A program made the position numbers and the translations under genes. From the NCBI GenBank assembly GCA_022484595.1, contig JAKVLB010000007.1, positions 61,745 to 125,744 of the forward strand: a stretch of 64,000 bases of DNA, written 5' to 3'. The notes under the pieces were generated by a model. The model searched no databases and was not told the origin of the DNA. It worked only from the letters and a program-made list of their open reading frames with translations. This stretch comes from Mageeibacillus sp. (lineage in GTDB: Bacteria > Bacillota > Clostridia > Saccharofermentanales > Saccharofermentanaceae). Of this stretch, positions 61,328 to 64,000 are shown one piece after another (within the stretch, counting starts at the first letter, position 1; each line of letters begins with the position of its first letter).

Positions 61328-61806
61328 GACTTCCGAATCTTACCACGCTTATCTATATCACCCGCGGTGACGAGTGCCTTTTTATCCGCAAAACCCGCGA
61401 GAACGATATGAACCACGATAAATGGCTGGGTATCGGCGGACATTTTGAGGACGGCGAATCTCCCGAGGAGTGCATCTGCCGTGAGACAGAAGAGGAGACC
61501 GGCATAACGCGGGAACGCCTGACGGATCTTAGCCTGCGCGGAATCGTCACATTTGTTTCAGATGAGTACGGGACCGAATATATGCATGTTTTTACCGCAG
61601 TGCTTGAGCCCGGATACGAACTTCCAATAACCGGCTGTGATGAAGGCGAGCTGTCATGGGTATCGCTTGCGGATATCAGAAAGCTTCCTGTCTGGGAAGG
61701 CGACCTCCTGATGTTCGATTGTCTGTTCGGAAGCAGAAGTTTCTTCACATTAAAGCTCACTTACGACGGCAGCCGGCTTGCAGGGCATAATGTAAAGCTC
61801 TATTAG
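61324..61806 (+). CDS. NUDIX hydrolase, MutT-like
   Basis: A 160-residue NUDIX protein. The longest frame reaches back to 61189, but ATG at 61324 overlaps the HD stop (ATGA) and gives the normal N-terminus LPNLTTLIYITRGDECLFIRK. The NUDIX box GGHFEDGESPEECICRETEEETGI (about residues 38-61) is complete with the REXXEE core. Relatives hydrolyse 8-oxo-dGTP or other nucleotide diphosphates. Pairing with an HD protein suggests a nucleotide-clearing unit. Confidence 0.9.
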   Translation: MRLPNLTTLIYITRGDECLFIRKTRENDMNHDKWLGIGGHFEDGESPEECICRETEEETGITRERLTDLSLRGIVTFVSDEYGTEYMHVFTAVLEPGYELPITGCDEGELSWVSLADIRKLPVWEGDLLMFDCLFGSRSFFTLKLTYDGSRLAGHNVKLY

Positions 61807-61840
61807 TCTCTGACTTCCGGGCTTCCTGATCTTTGCAGTA

Positions 61841-62848
61841 TCAGAGATATTTTCTTATTGCAGGAATCCGTCTCAGCAGATAAACTACCATCGCGAAAAG
61901 GATGAATTCAGCGGCGATCTGAACAAGGCTCGCAGGCACAAGCGCAGAAGACGGTAAATTGTCAGCAATGTAGTGCTTTGTGAATTCAGATAAACAAAAA
62001 CTCCGTTCTAATATGAATATTCCGAAGCATGTTCCGGCAATCTCCTCTGCCACGGCAAGTCCGACTTTGCTGCTGCACGATGCATAGTTCTTTGCCAGCG
62101 CGAAAACGAGGCAGGCAGGGAGTATCACAAGCCTTTGGATCACTTCTTCCTCAGTCTGTATCGGCATGCTGTGTGAACGCACATAGAAAGTCAGCAGAAT
62201 GGCAATAACAGCGCAGACAGCGCTTCCGATTGCAAAAGGCCTGATACGGACTTTGTTGTTTGCCAGATAATACCCCATAAGAGGGAAAATGATACACCAG
62301 CAGTTGCTCGGCCACGATGAAGTGAAAAGGCCGAGATATTGAGTAATCGGGCTGTACAGGTCAAATACCGGAATCAATGCGCCGAAGCTGTAGAACGCCA
62401 TAATTATAATGAAAGCTATTCTCATATCTCTGTCAGGTGTCTTCTGCGCGATGACGCGAAGAACAGGCAGCATCAGAAGAAAAGCCAGATACGCATAGAA
62501 ATACCAGTTTACCTTTACAAACAATATATAAGGATAATCGCTGATTGCGGCGCCGGAGTAAACGCTCATGATAATACTCACCGCGATAATTACAACAATG
62601 AATCTCAAAATCCTGTGCGTGAAAACCTGTTTGAAAGTCTCATTTCTCCCAAGAAGCAGCGCACCGGAGATCATGAAAAATATGGGCGGTCCGCACTTGG
62701 ACAGCAAGGCCGCCAATGTCAGAAATAATTCTTCCGCGCCCGGATTCATAAAATTAATACTGTCAAACAGCAAACTGTGATTATACAGAATAAAAACAAT
62801 AGCAGTTATTCTGAGAACATCAATGTAAAAATAGCGAGCCTTCCCCAT
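61841..62848 (-). CDS. Acyltransferase 3 family membrane protein
   Basis: A 335-residue membrane protein with about ten helices. The frame is open to 62899 (from a TTG), but ATG at 62848 with GGGGA upstream gives the family N-terminus: RYFYIDVLRITAIVFILYNHS (about residues 5-25), the His near the end being the catalytic one. GPPIFFMISGALLLGRNE and HRILRFIVVI follow as in O-acetyltransferases. It probably modifies a surface sugar, the second such enzyme in the window. It is downstream of the tRNA on the same strand but separated from it by a terminator. Confidence 0.88.
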   Translation of the reverse strand: MGKARYFYIDVLRITAIVFILYNHSLLFDSINFMNPGAEELFLTLAALLSKCGPPIFFMISGALLLGRNETFKQVFTHRILRFIVVIIAVSIIMSVYSGAAISDYPYILFVKVNWYFYAYLAFLLMLPVLRVIAQKTPDRDMRIAFIIIMAFYSFGALIPVFDLYSPITQYLGLFTSSWPSNCWCIIFPLMGYYLANNKVRIRPFAIGSAVCAVIAILLTFYVRSHSMPIQTEEEVIQRLVILPACLVFALAKNYASCSSKVGLAVAEEIAGTCFGIFILERSFCLSEFTKHYIADNLPSSALVPASLVQIAAEFILFAMVVYLLRRIPAIRKYL

Positions 62849-62890
62849 AACAAATCCCCGGTCATATCTGAATAAATCTGCAGAATAATT

Positions 62891-62925
62891 AAAAAACAAG
62901 TCCGAAGATTACTTCGGACTTGTTC
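62891..62925 (-). terminator. Terminator after tRNA-Ser
   Basis: AACAAGTCCGAAG pairs with CTTCGGACTTGTT (62896-62925) with a four-base loop, and on the minus strand a run of T follows (to about 62891). Strong intrinsic terminator one base beyond the CCA end. Confidence 0.93.
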
Positions 62926-63016
62926 TGGCGGAGATGGGGAGAGTCGAACTCCCGCGCAGGTTGCCCCGCCTAAAGCTTTAGCAAAGCCTCCCCTTCGGCC
63001 TCTTGGGTACATCTCC
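62926..63016 (-). tRNA. tRNA-Ser (anticodon GCU)
   Basis: The minus strand folds as a class II tRNA: acceptor stem GGAGATG (63016-63010) with CATCTCC (62936-62930), D-arm CCC/GGG, anticodon stem AGGCT/AGCTT with loop TTGCTAA (anticodon GCT), a long variable arm (GCGGG/CCTGC) and T-arm GGGAG-TTCGACT-CTCCC. Discriminator G, and CCA is encoded (62928-62926). Long variable arm and GCU anticodon identify serine (AGC/AGU codons). Confidence 0.97.
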
Positions 63017-63067
63017 ATTTGTTTTCGCCAAGTAATATTATCACAAACAAAATTTAAATGCCACATG

Positions 63068-63096
63068 TTTACACATCAATTATAACTTGGCATAAT
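63068..63096 (+). promoter_or_regulatory. Promoter for rex
   Basis: TTTACA (63068-63073), 17 bases, CATAAT (63091-63096), five of six matches at each box. About 30 bases before the rex ATG, which has AAAGGGG. Confidence 0.75.
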
Positions 63097-63125
63097 TAAG
63101 TTTAAATCAGTAAAGGGGTATCGAT

Positions 63126-63743
63126 ATGAATATCAATGATATATCACGAGCTACACTGGGGAGATTGCCCCGGTACCTCGAATTTATTGAGACATCACCT
63201 GAAGTCTCACATGGACCGGGTGCCAGAGTCTCATCATCATTAATAGCCAGAAATCTCGGCCTGGGCGAGGTACTTGTACGCAAAGATCTGTCAGCTTTGG
63301 CAGGTGCAGGCCGTCCCAAAACCGGATTTGACGTAAGCGATCTTGAGACTGCTCTTCGGGAATACATAGGTTCAGACAATCCGACGCCGGTTATTATCGT
63401 CGGTGCAGGACGACTCGGAACCGCAATACTTAACTACAAAGGGTTTACCGGATTCGGCGTAGAGGTGGTTGCTGCGTTTGACCGATCCGGATCAAAGAAG
63501 AATGACAGGCACATAATGCCTTTGGAAGACATGAGATCCTACTGCGAAAAGAATGGTATCAGAATAGCCATCATGGCTGTTTCTGATGATGCCTGCCAGA
63601 CAATATGTGACATTGTAATAGAAGCCGGAATAAACAAGATTCTCAATTTCTCACAGGTAAGACCGTCAGTGCCGGAGAACGTTCTGGTGGAACAGCTTAA
63701 CATTGCGCTGTCTCTGGCTGCGCTCAAACACAGCGGAATATGA
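63126..63743 (+). CDS. rex: Redox-sensing transcriptional repressor Rex
   Basis: A 205-residue Rex. N-terminal winged helix: ISRATLGRLPRYLEFIE (about 6-22), VSSSLIARNLGLGEVLVRKDLSALAGAGRPKTGF (about 37-70). The Rossmann domain has VGAGRLGTAILNY (about 97-109), which senses NADH/NAD+. When NADH rises, Rex leaves its operators and fermentation and NADH-reoxidising genes are expressed. The length is normal. It lies directly upstream of an rRNA operon. No clear Rex operator was found in its own promoter. Confidence 0.96.
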   Translation: MNINDISRATLGRLPRYLEFIETSPEVSHGPGARVSSSLIARNLGLGEVLVRKDLSALAGAGRPKTGFDVSDLETALREYIGSDNPTPVIIVGAGRLGTAILNYKGFTGFGVEVVAAFDRSGSKKNDRHIMPLEDMRSYCEKNGIRIAIMAVSDDACQTICDIVIEAGINKILNFSQVRPSVPENVLVEQLNIALSLAALKHSGI

Positions 63744-63763
63744 AATACAATTAATATGCTTAT

Positions 63764-63769
63764 TATAAT
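63764..63769 (+). promoter_or_regulatory. Possible upstream rRNA promoter (P1)
   Basis: A perfect TATAAT (63764-63769) with only a weak -35 (ATGAAA, 63740-63745, 18-base spacer). Tandem rRNA promoters are common, so this may be a second start. Confidence 0.3.
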
Positions 63770-63806
63770 ATGACAAACTTTTTTGAAAAAAATCTCAAAA
63801 AAGTCC

Positions 63807-63835
63807 TTGACATAAGGTGCTCACCGAATTACAAT
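63807..63835 (+). promoter_or_regulatory. rRNA operon promoter
   Basis: Perfect TTGACA (63807-63812), 17 bases, TACAAT (63830-63835). A-tracts upstream (about 63775-63803) look like an UP element. Transcription should start near 63842. Confidence 0.88.
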
Positions 63836-63841
63836 AATCAA

Positions 63842-63990
63842 GCTCTTTGACAGAGACAAAACGAAGTCAGACAGCGCGGATCTTGAAAATTGAATAGAAT
63901 GCAAAAACTTGAAGTAATAACGGACCTTAAATCAATTCTAAAGAATTGAGTTTTATTAAGAAGTAATTGAGCCAAACATGGCTCTCAAAT
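63842..63990 (+). ncRNA. 16S rRNA leader
   Basis: The segment ATCTTGAAAATTGAATAG (63881-63898) is the conserved piece of clostridial rRNA leaders linked to antitermination. Two hairpins follow: TCAATTC/GAATTGA (63932-63949) and TTGAGCCA with TGGCTC (63967-63984), the second near the mature 16S end and probably part of the RNase III processing stem. Confidence 0.75.
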
Positions 63991-64000
63991 TTTATTTGAG
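63991..64000 (+). rRNA. Start of 16S rRNA gene (cut by window edge)
   Basis: The last ten bases, TTTATTTGAG, align with the 5' end of Firmicute 16S rRNA just before the universal AGTTTGATCCTGGCTCAG, which would begin at the next base outside the window. The call depends on the promoter and leader before it. Confidence 0.75.

Overview
The window looks like a chromosomal segment of a low-to-moderate GC Gram-positive anaerobe of the class Clostridia, probably close to the Lachnospiraceae. The support is the gene content: RemA next to gmk and rpoZ, a MurT/GatD-type pair, pyruvate phosphate dikinase, Rex, the TsaE-TsaB-RimI cassette, an HPr-like protein beside uvrC, LTA-synthase-like and transglutaminase-like surface proteins, and strong AGGAGG-type ribosome binding sites. 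No phage, insertion sequence or CRISPR array was seen. No gene-free stretch exceeds 300 bases.

Layout. (1) 1-5250: an A+T-rich block with a partial GNAT gene, three polytopic membrane proteins (two GT-C-like) and a pair of small EamA/SMR-like transporters, suggesting lipid-linked sugar flipping and transfer. (2) 5254-20933: a promoter followed by a polysaccharide locus. It holds rmlA-rmlB-rmlD-rmlC (dTDP-rhamnose), a polyprenyl-phosphate sugar transferase, two DUF4422 transferases, LicD, an IspD/TarI-like cytidylyltransferase with an SDR partner, a GT2, a Wzx-type flippase, an acyltransferase and an OpgB/LtaS-like phosphoglycerol transferase. (3) 20957-24284: a UPF0251 regulator, thioredoxin, and a divergent pair of a radical SAM activase-like gene and purF. 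(4) 24286-34354: three transglutaminase-like surface proteins with Ig-like domains enclose a second glycan set (GT87, three GT2, an SGNH-like protein) and a lipoprotein. (5) 34435-47881: housekeeping genes: rplM-rpsI, an amidohydrolase, tsaE-tsaB-rimI, a Crh-like HPr, uvrC, a phosphoesterase, yicC-remA-gmk-rpoZ, glyQS and ppdK. (6) 48074-52509: a region with two interrupted genes (an ankyrin gene with a frameshift, an S41 peptidase split by an in-frame TAG), a lipase-like gene and a small membrane protein. (7) 52534-64000: cysK with paired operator-like repeats, cupin and CMD genes, pheA behind a complete Phe leader-peptide attenuator, murT with a GatD-like partner, TSCPD, GT2, MATE, HD and NUDIX proteins, an acyltransferase, tRNA-Ser(GCU), rex, and the promoter and leader of an rRNA operon whose 16S gene begins in the last bases.

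The most interesting observations are regulatory. pheA on the minus strand is preceded by a 21-codon leader peptide with eight Phe codons and by a precise antiterminator/terminator pair. The leader-peptide start codon lies 6 nt after a perfect TATAAT. The same geometry (a -10 box, then 5-6 nt, then the start codon, with no Shine-Dalgarno sequence) recurs at four other transcription-unit starts (radical SAM, purF, GT87, HD), pointing to leaderless mRNAs. Further candidates are a pseudoknot-like leader before ppdK, a terminator-containing leader before yicC, and two CCTAT-N7-RTAGG repeats flanking the cysK promoter.

Everything here comes from reading the sequence; no database search was possible. 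Start codons were moved from the longest open frame wherever a clear Shine-Dalgarno sequence, overlap or promoter position argued for a later one.
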